From Alphaproteobacteria bacterium (GTDB lineage Bacteria > Pseudomonadota > Alphaproteobacteria > Rhizobiales > Aestuariivirgaceae): 5,363 nucleotides of DNA. The translations under genes and the position numbers were made by a program. Below, piece after piece: positions 1 to 5,363 of the stretch. Every line of letters starts with the position of its first letter. Position 1 is the first letter of the stretch. The notes beneath the pieces are model-generated. The model did no database searches. It had not been told where the DNA came from and saw only the letters and a list, made by a program, of their open reading frames with translations. Location of the stretch: NCBI GenBank assembly GCA_024639035.1, contig JAHEJE010000208.1, positions 1 to 5,363 of the forward strand, given 5' to 3'.

Positions 1-197
1 AGGACCTGCCAGGCGGCGTGGTAGTCGCCCTCCTCGGCATGGAACAGCCACTTCTGGATGTTCTCTCCGGCCGGGCATGCATTATTGCAGGGCGGCAGTC
101 GGTCGACATACTCCGGCCGCATCGTCCGCCACGAACCAGTCTGGTTGGCGAGCGACGATCCGGGATCGAGAGTGATCGCAAAAGGCAGCTGTTTCAT
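1..197 (-). CDS. GltD-like FAD/NAD(P)-binding oxidoreductase, N-terminal part (runs off window)
   Basis: This is the first 65 codons of a gene that continues beyond base 1. The visible protein begins MKQLPFAITLDPGSS and carries an N-terminal motif PPCNNACPAGENIQ with Cys37 and Cys41. That motif is typical of the iron-sulfur N-terminal domain of glutamate synthase small subunit (GltD)/dihydropyrimidine dehydrogenase-type flavoproteins. Family members found next to Por-type genes are, from memory, about 550-600 residues long, with FAD and NAD(P) Rossmann domains and often a C-terminal two-[4Fe-4S] ferredoxin domain; none of that is visible here. The ATG at 195-197 shares its A with the TGA of the beta subunit gene (TGATG), and a GGAGG at 205-209 lies 7 nt upstream, so the start is well supported and translation is probably coupled. 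The likely role is to pass electrons between the oxidoreductase and NAD(P) in the cytoplasm. The family is fairly sure; the electron acceptor is inference. Confidence 0.82.
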   Translation of the reverse strand, partial: MKQLPFAITLDPGSSLANQTGSWRTMRPEYVDRLPPCNNACPAGENIQKWLFHAEEGDYHAAWQV

Positions 198-1216
198 CAC
201 GGTGCCTCCCTCTCGCCAAGCAGGTTGAAACGCTCGATGTTGGCATCGGCCATGCGCTGCAGCCGGGCAATCCGCTCTGTGTCTTCATGGCCCTTCTTGA
301 ACAGATGGGCGAAACGGCGCTGCGGCCTGAGATAGTCCTCCACCGGCACCCGGCGACGGATCTTCTTCGACCGTGTCACCTGGCCGTGTTCGGCTTCAAA
401 CAGCGGAAAGAGCCCGCTTTCGACGGCCATGCGGGCAAGGTGGATCGTTGCATCCGAGGCCGAACCCCAACCCAGCGGGCACGGCACCATGATGTGGATG
501 TAGCGCGACCCGCGGATCGCCATCGCCGTGGTGACCTTGTCTTCTAGATCGTGCAGATCGGCGACATTGGCGGTGGCGACATAGGGAATATTGTGGGCCA
601 TCGCGATGAGCGGCAGGTTCTTGCCGGTGCCGAAGATGTTGCCAGGCGCATCACCGACCGCCGGCGTGGTCGCGGTGCGCGCCGTCGGCGGCGTCGCCGA
701 GGAGCGCTGCACACCGGTGTTCATGTAGGCCTCGTTGTCGTAGCAGATGTAGAGCACGTCGTCGTTGCGCTCGAACATCCCCGACAGGCAACCAAAGCCG
801 ATGTCCGTGGTGCCGCCGTCGCCACCCTGCGCCACCACCCTGACATCGGCACGGCCCTTGCGGCGCATGCCCGCGGCAACGCCGGTCGCCACCGCCGGCG
901 CATTGCCGAACAGAGAGTGCAGCCACGGGATCTGCCAGGATGTCTCGGGGTAGGGCGTCGTGAACACCTCCAGGCACCCGGTTGCGTTGACCGCGACCAG
1001 CTGCCCATCACTCGCCCGCAGGGCGGCATCGAGCGCGTAGCGTGCACCGAGCGCCTCACCGCAACCCTGGCAGGCCCGGTGGCCCGACGTGATCGCATTG
1101 GAACGGTCCATTGACGCCTGCACGCTTCGCCTGGCTTCGTTCATCAGCCGGTTGCCGACCGTATGGGTGCCGGTCTGGTAGAACTTGACCCTTTGCAATG
1201 CGGTTTCGTCTGTCAT
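197..1216 (-). CDS. 2-oxoacid:acceptor oxidoreductase, beta subunit (ThDP-binding, PorB-like)
   Basis: This is the catalytic ThDP-binding subunit of a pyruvate:ferredoxin oxidoreductase-family enzyme, which oxidatively decarboxylates a 2-oxoacid to an acyl-CoA. Numbering from the ATG at 1216 (339 residues), the ThDP/Mg2+ motif is GGDGG at 131-135 followed by NEAYMNTG at 161-168. Four cysteines match the proximal [4Fe-4S] ligand pattern: Cys49 and Cys52 (ACQGCGEA), Cys81 (ATGCLEV) and Cys246 (VPCPLGWG). A GTG at 1222 would add two residues, but GGAG at 1225-1228 lies 8 nt from the ATG and only 2 nt from the GTG, so the ATG is preferred. About 45 residues precede the first cysteine, longer than in short archaeal PorB proteins as I recall them, and the C-terminal part after residue 250 is also extended. 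The gene starts 13 nt after the alpha gene and overlaps the flavoprotein gene by one base. The family is very secure; the substrate (pyruvate, 2-oxoglutarate, an aryl glyoxylate or other) is not determined. Confidence 0.94.
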   Translation of the reverse strand: MTDETALQRVKFYQTGTHTVGNRLMNEARRSVQASMDRSNAITSGHRACQGCGEALGARYALDAALRASDGQLVAVNATGCLEVFTTPYPETSWQIPWLHSLFGNAPAVATGVAAGMRRKGRADVRVVAQGGDGGTTDIGFGCLSGMFERNDDVLYICYDNEAYMNTGVQRSSATPPTARTATTPAVGDAPGNIFGTGKNLPLIAMAHNIPYVATANVADLHDLEDKVTTAMAIRGSRYIHIMVPCPLGWGSASDATIHLARMAVESGLFPLFEAEHGQVTRSKKIRRRVPVEDYLRPQRRFAHLFKKGHEDTERIARLQRMADANIERFNLLGEREAP

Positions 1217-1229
1217 GGCCACAACTCCG

Positions 1230-2486
1230 TCATTCGTTACCCACGACGGCCGACTGGCCGAGGTTTCTGAGAATGTTTTCTGCCGTCGGCCCGGCGCGCC
1301 GCGTCTGCTTTGCCCGCAGGATTTCGTGCTCGACGGCCCCGTGATCGAGGTCGAGGAACTGCACTTCGGGAAGGCGTCCGTTTCCGGCTGCCTCCAGCAC
1401 CTCGCGAAGGGAGCTCATGGTGATCGGGCGGCCGCCGAGGCCGGCAATCACGGTGTAGACCGGAACGGTGGTTTCCCGGAGCGCCAATCGAATGTTGGAG
1501 GCGACGATGCCACCAAGCCCCGGCGCGAGGCTCTTTTCGATGACGACCACGTGTTTCGCCCCGGCGAGTGCCGCTCTCAGCTCGGCGCTCGGGAACGGAC
1601 GGAACGAGCAGATGCTCACCGACCCGACGGCCGCACCGTCCTCGCGCATGCCGTCGATGACTTCCTTGATGGTACCGTTGACCGAGCCGAGAGCCACCGC
1701 AATCGTCTCTGCACCCTCGGTCCGATAGCTGTGGATGAGCCCGCCAGACTGGCGCCCGAAGACGTCCTTGAAGACGGCGCCGATCTCGGGGATCCGGCGC
1801 AGCGCCTGCAACTGCTTTTCGTGTGCCAGGTAGCGCACCTCGGTAAAGGCCTCCGGGCCGACCATGGCGCCGATCGAATAGGGCTCGGCCGGATCCAGCA
1901 CCTGGATCGGGTCGTACGGTGGCAGGAAGGCGTCAACCTCTTCCTGGCTCGGCACGTCGATGCGCTCGTAGGCATGGGTCAGGATGAAGCCGTCCATGCA
2001 GACCATCACCGGGCAGCTCAGTTCCTCGGCCAGCCGGAAGGCCTGGATGTGCAGGTCGACCGCTTCCTGATTTGTTTCGGCGAACAGCTGGATCCAGCCC
2101 GAGTCCTTCATCGACATGCTGTCCGTGTGATCGTTCCAGATATTGATCGGCGCCCCGATGGCGCGGTTACCGATGGTCATGACAATGGGAAGGCCGAGGC
2201 CGGCGGCGTTGTAGACCGCTTCGCCCATGAACAGCAGACCCTGGCTGGCGGTTGCCGTATAGGCCCTGGCGCCGGCGGCCGATGCACCGATCGCCACCGA
2301 GAGTGCGGCAAATTCGGACTCGACATTGATAAACTCGCAGTTCTCGACCTTGCCCGCCTTGACCAGCGCACCGACCCCTTCGACGATATGGGTCTGCGGC
2401 GTGATCGGGTAGGCACAGACGACTTCCGGCCGGCACAAGGCTATGGCCTCAGCAACCGCCTGGGATCCTTCCGTCTGTTTCAGCAT
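1230..2486 (-). CDS. 2-oxoacid:acceptor oxidoreductase, alpha subunit (PorA-like)
   Basis: This 418-residue protein is the alpha subunit that, with beta, forms the ThDP active site. The POR N-terminal domain spans about residues 10-240. YPITPQT at 26-32 is the conserved substrate-side segment, whose Thr29 corresponds to the pyruvate-contacting threonine of the family. NVESEFA at 54-60 contains a glutamate expected to contact the ThDP aminopyrimidine. NRAIGAP at 107-113 carries Arg108, a candidate for the carboxylate-binding arginine, followed by the usual DH at 119-120. The second domain (PFOR domain II type) covers about residues 260-360 and includes VVVIEKSLAPGLGG. Length is normal for PorA. 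ATG at 2484-2486 is preceded by AAAGGA at 2495-2500 with 8 nt spacing. It lies 33 nt downstream of the gamma gene and 13 nt upstream of beta, so the three form one operon. No cysteine-rich ferredoxin domain is fused to it. The motif-to-residue assignments follow family knowledge and were not aligned. Confidence 0.94.
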   Translation of the reverse strand: MLKQTEGSQAVAEAIALCRPEVVCAYPITPQTHIVEGVGALVKAGKVENCEFINVESEFAALSVAIGASAAGARAYTATASQGLLFMGEAVYNAAGLGLPIVMTIGNRAIGAPINIWNDHTDSMSMKDSGWIQLFAETNQEAVDLHIQAFRLAEELSCPVMVCMDGFILTHAYERIDVPSQEEVDAFLPPYDPIQVLDPAEPYSIGAMVGPEAFTEVRYLAHEKQLQALRRIPEIGAVFKDVFGRQSGGLIHSYRTEGAETIAVALGSVNGTIKEVIDGMREDGAAVGSVSICSFRPFPSAELRAALAGAKHVVVIEKSLAPGLGGIVASNIRLALRETTVPVYTVIAGLGGRPITMSSLREVLEAAGNGRLPEVQFLDLDHGAVEHEILRAKQTRRAGPTAENILRNLGQSAVVGNE

Positions 2487-2519
2487 ACCGAATGTCCTTT
2501 CATAGACCGTGCCGGGCGC

Positions 2520-3080
2520 TCACGCGGCAGCGGCAATCTCATAGGCCGCGCGCGCGGCGGCCACATTGGCTTCGCCGACGGCGCCGGGGAACTTCTGGCG
2601 GATGGCGTCCTCGACCGAAGCCATGTGCAGCTGCCCTGATATTGCGGCGAACCCGGCCAGCAGCGCAGCGTTCGGCACCGGTCGCCCGACATGCTTCATG
2701 GCCAGCTCCGAAGCCCCGACGTCGCAGACGTGATGGGCCGGGAACTCGGCGACAAAATCGGCGATGCCCAGTTCCTCGAAGGTGCGGGTCGAATTGATCA
2801 GGATGAATCCGTCGCAGTTCAAACCCTGGAACACATCCACCGACTGCAGCAGCGTCGGGTCCTGGATGATCACCGCGTTGGGCGCCGTGACCGGCTCGCG
2901 AAGGCGGATCTCCTTGTCGTCCAGGCGACAGAACGATACCACCGGCGCACCCATGCGCTCCGAGCCGAAACTGGGAAAGGCTTGCGCATGTTTGCCCTCC
3001 AGAAACGCCGCGATCGACAACAGTTCTGCCGCGGTGACCACACCTTGACCGCCCCTGCCATGAATACGGACCTGAAACAT
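2520..3080 (-). CDS. 2-oxoacid:acceptor oxidoreductase, gamma subunit (PorG/PadE-like)
   Basis: This 186-residue protein matches the gamma (catalytic domain III, POR-type) subunit of 2-oxoacid:ferredoxin oxidoreductases. The diagnostic N-terminal GRGGQGVV is at 8-15, and FPSFGSERMGAPV is at 35-47. Both are hallmarks of the family, as is the following VSFCRLDDKEIRLREPV strand region. The C-terminus ends in an alanine-rich helix. It is the first gene of the minus-strand operon. The ATG at 3078-3080 has only a weak Shine-Dalgarno (GGGG at 3089-3092, 8 nt away), but the GRGGQG motif sits at its usual distance from this methionine, so the start is believable. The subunit is cytoplasmic and assembles with alpha and beta. 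In four-subunit enzymes a small ferredoxin-like delta subunit usually follows gamma; here the next gene is alpha directly. Family assignment is firm. Naming the enzyme after a specific substrate would be a guess. Confidence 0.93.
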   Translation of the reverse strand: MFQVRIHGRGGQGVVTAAELLSIAAFLEGKHAQAFPSFGSERMGAPVVSFCRLDDKEIRLREPVTAPNAVIIQDPTLLQSVDVFQGLNCDGFILINSTRTFEELGIADFVAEFPAHHVCDVGASELAMKHVGRPVPNAALLAGFAAISGQLHMASVEDAIRQKFPGAVGEANVAAARAAYEIAAAA

Positions 3081-3100
3081 GATGGCTACCCCAGATTGGT

Positions 3101-3113
3101 CGGCCTAGGGCCG
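3101..3113. repeat. Short GC inverted repeat in the gamma-subunit leader
   Basis: CGGCC-TAG-GGCCG is a 5-bp perfect stem with a 3-nt loop, located 21 bp upstream of the gamma subunit start codon and just before its weak ribosome binding site. If transcribed it could form a small hairpin in the leader or mark an operator. There is no U-run, so it is not a canonical intrinsic terminator. Confidence 0.3.
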
Positions 3114-3124
3114 CCGGTCGCTTA

Positions 3125-3155
3125 AATAAACTGCTGATCAGCGAGTTTGACCCAA
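3125..3155 (-). promoter_or_regulatory. Weak promoter candidate for the oxidoreductase operon
   Basis: On the minus strand, TTTATT (3130-3125) matches the -10 consensus at 4 of 6 positions and lies in the AT-richest part of the intergenic region. TTGGGT (3155-3150) is a possible but poor -35 with a long 19-nt spacer. A weak -35 would fit an activator-dependent promoter, with the FNR-like box centred about 60 bp upstream of a start near 3118. This is inference from spacing and composition only. Confidence 0.25.
3133..3142. repeat. Perfect 10-bp palindrome GCTGATCAGC
   Basis: GCTGATCAGC equals its own reverse complement. It sits between the candidate -35 and -10 of the oxidoreductase promoter, a position where a repressor dimer could bind. 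No specific regulator family can be named, and the flanking bases do not extend the symmetry. Confidence 0.35.
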
Positions 3156-3171
3156 CTACGGGCCGCGCACA

Positions 3172-3185
3172 TTGACTTAGCTCAA
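3172..3185. promoter_or_regulatory. FNR/FixK-type binding site candidate
   Basis: The 14-bp sequence TTGACTTAGCTCAA has perfect outer half-sites TTGA and TCAA separated by 6 bases. It fits the relaxed FixK pattern TTG(A/C)-N6-(T/G)CAA and matches the stricter FNR consensus TTGAT-N4-ATCAA at 8 of 10 positions. Its centre is about 98 bp upstream of the gamma subunit start codon and about 110 bp upstream of the transporter ATPase start. FNR/CRP-family regulators activate from about -41.5 or -61.5, and the centre falls near -60.5 of a possible oxidoreductase transcription start around 3118. A chance match to such a degenerate pattern is possible. Confidence 0.45.
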
Positions 3186-3213
3186 CCCTTACCCAGCGGA
3201 AGATGTTTGCGTC

Positions 3214-3242
3214 TTGGCACGGTCAATCGAAGCCGCTAGTCT
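3214..3242 (+). promoter_or_regulatory. Sigma-70-like promoter candidate for the transporter operon
   Basis: TTGGCA at 3214-3219 matches the -35 consensus TTGACA at 5 of 6 positions. A 17-nt spacer then leads to TAGTCT at 3237-3242, a poor -10 with 3 of 6 matches. This would give a leader of about 40 nt before the ATPase gene. The spacing is ideal but the -10 is weak. TATGAA at 3257-3262 is a better -10 alone but lacks a -35 at the right distance. Confidence 0.25.
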
Positions 3243-3288
3243 TTTGCTCTCAGTTCTATGAATTCGTTGCGTTGAAGGGAGTCGGGGG

Positions 3289-4389
3289 ATGGCTTTAGGC
3301 GGTGACGTCTCGGCTATTGAAGCGCACAATGTCAGCCGGATATTCGGCAGCGGCGAAACCCGGGTCGCTGCGCTCGACGATGTGTCGGTATCCATCCATC
3401 AGAATGAATTCTTTACGCTGCTCGGGCCATCGGGCTGTGGCAAGACGACATTGCTGCGGCTGATCGCCGGTTTCGATACACCGACATCCGGGACGATCCT
3501 GCTCGAAGGCAGCGACATCTCATTGCTGCCGCCTTATTCGCGGCCGGTGAACACGGTTTTCCAGAGTTATGCGCTGTTCCCGCACATGACGGTCGCCGGC
3601 AACATATCGTTCGGGCTTGAAATGCTTGGCCAGCCGCAAGCGGAGATCGACGAGACCGTGGGGCGGATGCTGCAACTGGTGCAGATGGAAGCGCTGCGCG
3701 ACCGGCGGATCAGCGAGATATCCGGCGGCCAGCAGCAGCGCGTGGCGCTTGCTCGGGCGCTCGCTCCGCATCCCCGGGTGCTGCTACTCGACGAACCGCT
3801 CTCGGCGCTTGACTACAAGCTGCGCAAGGAAATGCAGATCGAATTGAAACGCCTGCAGCATGAAACCGGCATTACCTTTGTCTTCGTGACCCATGATCAG
3901 GAAGAAGCCCTGACGATGTCCGATCGGATCGCCGTCATGAACCAGGGCAAGATCTTGCAGGTCGGACCGCCGCGCGAGATTTACAACCGCCCGGCTGAGC
4001 GCTTTGTCGCCGACTTTATCGGCGACTCGAATTTCCTCAGCGTTGATGTGACCAACGTTTCCAAATCCTCGGCGCGCATTACGCTACGGTCCGGAAAGAC
4101 CCTCATTGTGACGGTTCCTGACGGCAGTGTTGCAAAAGGTCCGGCCACGGTGGTGGTCCGGCCTGAACATGTGCAACTGACCAAGGTCAAGTCGAAGGCC
4201 GTGCTGACGGGCAAGCTAAAGAACATCGTCTACATCGGAACCGACACCCAGTATCACCTTCAACTTGCCGATGAGACGCCATTTGTTGTCAGGGCTCAGA
4301 ACCGCCGAGACCTAGAAGATAGCTACCAGGTCGGCGACGAACTGGGCATCGCGGTGAGTGAAAATGCCGTCCAGGTGTTGAGGGACTGA
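3289..4389 (+). CDS. potA: Polyamine-type ABC transporter ATP-binding protein (PotA-like)
   Basis: This 366-residue ATPase powers an ABC importer at the cytoplasmic face of the inner membrane. All nucleotide-binding motifs are present: Walker A GPSGCGKTT (46-54), Q-loop FQSYALFPHM with Gln92, signature SGGQQQ (145-150), Walker B VLLLDEP (164-170), D-loop SALD (172-175) and switch His202 in THD. A TOBE-type regulatory domain follows at about 285-360 (VVVRPEHVQL and later IVYIGTDTQY). The NTVFQSYALFPHMTV segment, the GDSNFL boundary and the overall length resemble PotA more than maltose- or sulfate-type ATPases. The ATG has GGGAG at 3277-3281 with a 7-nt spacer. The stop overlaps the permease start by one base (TGATG). 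Spermidine/putrescine is the family's classical substrate, but many alphaproteobacterial Pot-like systems carry other amines or opine-like compounds, so the substrate is an inference. Confidence 0.93.
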   Translation: MALGGDVSAIEAHNVSRIFGSGETRVAALDDVSVSIHQNEFFTLLGPSGCGKTTLLRLIAGFDTPTSGTILLEGSDISLLPPYSRPVNTVFQSYALFPHMTVAGNISFGLEMLGQPQAEIDETVGRMLQLVQMEALRDRRISEISGGQQQRVALARALAPHPRVLLLDEPLSALDYKLRKEMQIELKRLQHETGITFVFVTHDQEEALTMSDRIAVMNQGKILQVGPPREIYNRPAERFVADFIGDSNFLSVDVTNVSKSSARITLRSGKTLIVTVPDGSVAKGPATVVVRPEHVQLTKVKSKAVLTGKLKNIVYIGTDTQYHLQLADETPFVVRAQNRRDLEDSYQVGDELGIAVSENAVQVLRD

Positions 4390-5354
4390 TGGCGGGCATT
4401 CCTCAAGCCTCAACGACTGGTGCCGCCGCGAAGACCGATGCGCCGGGAGTGCAGGCCGAAGCCGCCCGCAGGGCCGGTGTACGCAAGAACCTGCTGCTGA
4501 CGACACCGGCATTGATCGTACTTTTCTTTGCCGCGTCTGGTCCGCTGTTGATCATGCTGGTTTATTCGTTCCTGAAGGCCGGCAACTACGGCGGGGTTGC
4601 CTGGGCCTTCTCAAGCGATGGATGGGCCAATGTGTTCATGCAGCGTGATATCTTCGATGACACGCTCTCGATCGCCGATGCGCACCTGCAGATTTTCTGG
4701 CGGTCGGTAAAGCTTTCAATTCTGACAACAGCGACTGCGCTGGTGCTCGGTTTCCCGACCGCCTACTTCATCGCAACCCGGCCAGTCGAGAATCGCAATT
4801 TGTGGCTGTTCCTGATCACCATCCCGTTCTGGACCAACTTGCTGATCCGGACCTTTGCTATCATGGAAGTGATCCGCAATCAGGGCCTTATCAACAATGC
4901 ACTCCTTGGGATGAGGTTGATTGATGAGCCGATCCAGATCCTGTTCACCGACTTCGCAATCATGGTGGGCATGACGTATGTCTACCTGCCGTTGATGGTG
5001 TTGCCGATCTACGCGTCAATGGAGAAGTTTGACTTCCGGCTCGTTGAAGCGGGTTACGACCTCTATGCAACGCGGTTGCAGGTGTTGCGGCGGATCATTC
5101 TGCCGCTCGTCAAACCGGGAATCGTCGCCGGCTCGATCCTGGTGTTCATCCCGTCATTGGGCGCTTACGTAACGCCACGCATCCTCGGTGGCGGCAAGAA
5201 CATGATGCTCGGCAACCTGATCGCACTGCAGTTCGGGCAGGGGCGCAACTGGCCCCTGGGCGCAGCGCTATCGCTGACCCTGTTGGTCATCGTCATGGCA
5301 GCGTTGTTGTTCTACGTGCGAAGTGTCAGCAAATCGGAGCAGGGGCATGGCTGA
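4389..5354 (+). CDS. potB: Polyamine-type ABC transporter permease (PotB-like)
   Basis: This 321-residue inner-membrane permease is one half of the translocation channel. Hydrophobic stretches suggest six membrane segments at about 36-61, 106-130, 137-160, 188-210, 245-263 and 288-310. The cytoplasmic EAA loop that docks on the ATPase is clear at 219-244 (VEAGYDLYATR, then IILPLVKPG), with the conserved Glu-Ala, Gly and Leu-Pro positions. A hydrophilic, alanine-rich N-terminus of about 33 residues precedes the first segment, making the protein longer than the roughly 285-residue E. coli PotB. The start ATG shares its A with the stop of the ATPase gene, and GAGGGA at 4380-4385 serves as ribosome binding site, so the two genes are coupled. 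Its own end overlaps the next gene by 8 bases. The gene order of ATPase, permease, second permease supports the PotB rather than PotC assignment. The substrate is uncertain, as for the ATPase. Confidence 0.92.
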   Translation: MAGIPQASTTGAAAKTDAPGVQAEAARRAGVRKNLLLTTPALIVLFFAASGPLLIMLVYSFLKAGNYGGVAWAFSSDGWANVFMQRDIFDDTLSIADAHLQIFWRSVKLSILTTATALVLGFPTAYFIATRPVENRNLWLFLITIPFWTNLLIRTFAIMEVIRNQGLINNALLGMRLIDEPIQILFTDFAIMVGMTYVYLPLMVLPIYASMEKFDFRLVEAGYDLYATRLQVLRRIILPLVKPGIVAGSILVFIPSLGAYVTPRILGGGKNMMLGNLIALQFGQGRNWPLGAALSLTLLVIVMAALLFYVRSVSKSEQGHG

Positions 5355-5363
5355 TACCGCACG
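5347..5363 (+). CDS. Start of next gene, probable second permease (PotC-like), truncated by window
   Basis: An ATG at 5347 opens a frame (MADTA...) that overlaps the last 8 bases of the permease gene and runs off the window. GGAG at 5336-5339 lies 7 nt upstream, an ideal Shine-Dalgarno position. Only five full codons are visible, so the product cannot be recognised from sequence. The expectation of a PotC-type permease comes from the usual potA-potB-potC order. Confidence 0.6.

Larger units (their letters stand above)
3081..3288. promoter_or_regulatory. Divergent intergenic regulatory region between the oxidoreductase and transporter operons
   Basis: This 208-bp stretch separates the two divergent start codons and must contain both promoters. 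It is more AT-rich around 3121-3190 and 3240-3265 than the flanking genes. It contains an FNR/FixK-like half-site pair (3172-3185), a perfect 10-bp palindrome (3133-3142) and a short GC inverted repeat (3101-3113). I found no convincing short gene in it; a minus-strand reading frame at 3189-3395 overlaps the transporter start and resembles nothing I know. Confidence 0.7.

Noticed and set aside
18..335. Plus-strand open frame across the flavoprotein start and the end of the beta gene
   Set aside because: It crosses a well-supported minus-strand stop/start junction and has no recognisable protein features.
551..1114. A 187-codon plus-strand open frame opposite the beta subunit
   Set aside because: Arg-rich low-complexity translation (runs of RGRGARRRRRRR type) typical of a shadow frame over a conserved ThDP-binding gene.
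1216..1222. GTG at 1222 as start of the beta subunit
   Set aside because: Only 2 nt from the GGAG site, whereas the ATG at 1216 has an 8-nt spacer.
1185..2639. A 484-codon open frame on the plus strand, antisense to the alpha subunit gene
   Set aside because: It is rich in Arg, His, Asp and Gly in the way expected of a GC-rich antisense frame, matches no family I know, and lies wholly opposite clear oxidoreductase coding sequence.
1..3080. Oxalate oxidoreductase as the identity of the minus-strand operon
   Set aside because: The alpha subunit keeps the classical YPITP segment and an arginine in the substrate position, and the typical delta subunit arrangement is absent, so nothing specifically supports oxalate.
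3172..3177. TTGACT as a sigma-70 -35 element for the transporter operon
   Set aside because: The hexamer is good, but no acceptable -10 lies 16-18 nt downstream (AGCGGA region); it is better explained as half of the FNR-like box.
3189..3395. A 68-codon minus-strand frame covering part of the intergenic region and the ATPase start
   Set aside because: Ser/Thr/Arg-rich translation without known motifs, no clear ribosome binding site, and a third of it overlaps the conserved ATPase coding sequence.

Overview
The window reads as GC-rich alphaproteobacterial chromosome (Rhizobiales- or Rhodospirillales-like). This rests on remembered family resemblance of the proteins, especially the Por-type subunits and their FAD partner, not on a search. 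It holds two divergent operons around a 208-bp intergenic region and is almost entirely coding. I saw no RNA gene, insertion sequence or CRISPR array.

Left operon, minus strand, read from about 3080 down to 1: a thiamine-diphosphate-dependent 2-oxoacid oxidoreductase in the order gamma (2520-3080), alpha (1230-2486), beta (197-1216). It is followed, with a one-base stop/start overlap, by the first 65 codons of a GltD-like FAD/NAD(P)-binding protein (1-197) that leaves the window. The key motifs are present: the YPITP segment of alpha, the GDGG...NxxYxNTG ThDP/Mg motif and four cluster cysteines of beta, and GRGGQG of gamma. No separate delta ferredoxin subunit is encoded between gamma and alpha. 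The neighbouring flavoprotein suggests that electrons from oxidative decarboxylation are exchanged with NAD(P), as in the phenylglyoxylate:NAD+ oxidoreductase (Pad) type of enzyme. The 2-oxoacid substrate cannot be read from the sequence.

Right operon, plus strand, 3289 to the end: a polyamine-type ABC importer. It has a complete ATPase (potA-like, 3289-4389), a complete first permease (potB-like, 4389-5354) and the first few codons of the next gene (5347 onward), probably the second permease (potC-like). All junctions overlap, which indicates translational coupling. The substrate is uncertain because Pot-type systems in this group have diversified, and no binding protein lies in the window.

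The intergenic region (3081-3288) is the most interesting part. It contains TTGA-N6-TCAA, a match to the FNR/FixK half-site pattern, placed about 60 bp upstream of a plausible transcription start for the oxidoreductase operon. It also contains a perfect 10-bp palindrome and a small GC hairpin. Oxygen-responsive control of an oxygen-sensitive iron-sulfur enzyme would make biological sense but is inference. Apart from this, the window looks like known families in a recognisable arrangement. I see no convincing evidence of an entirely new system.
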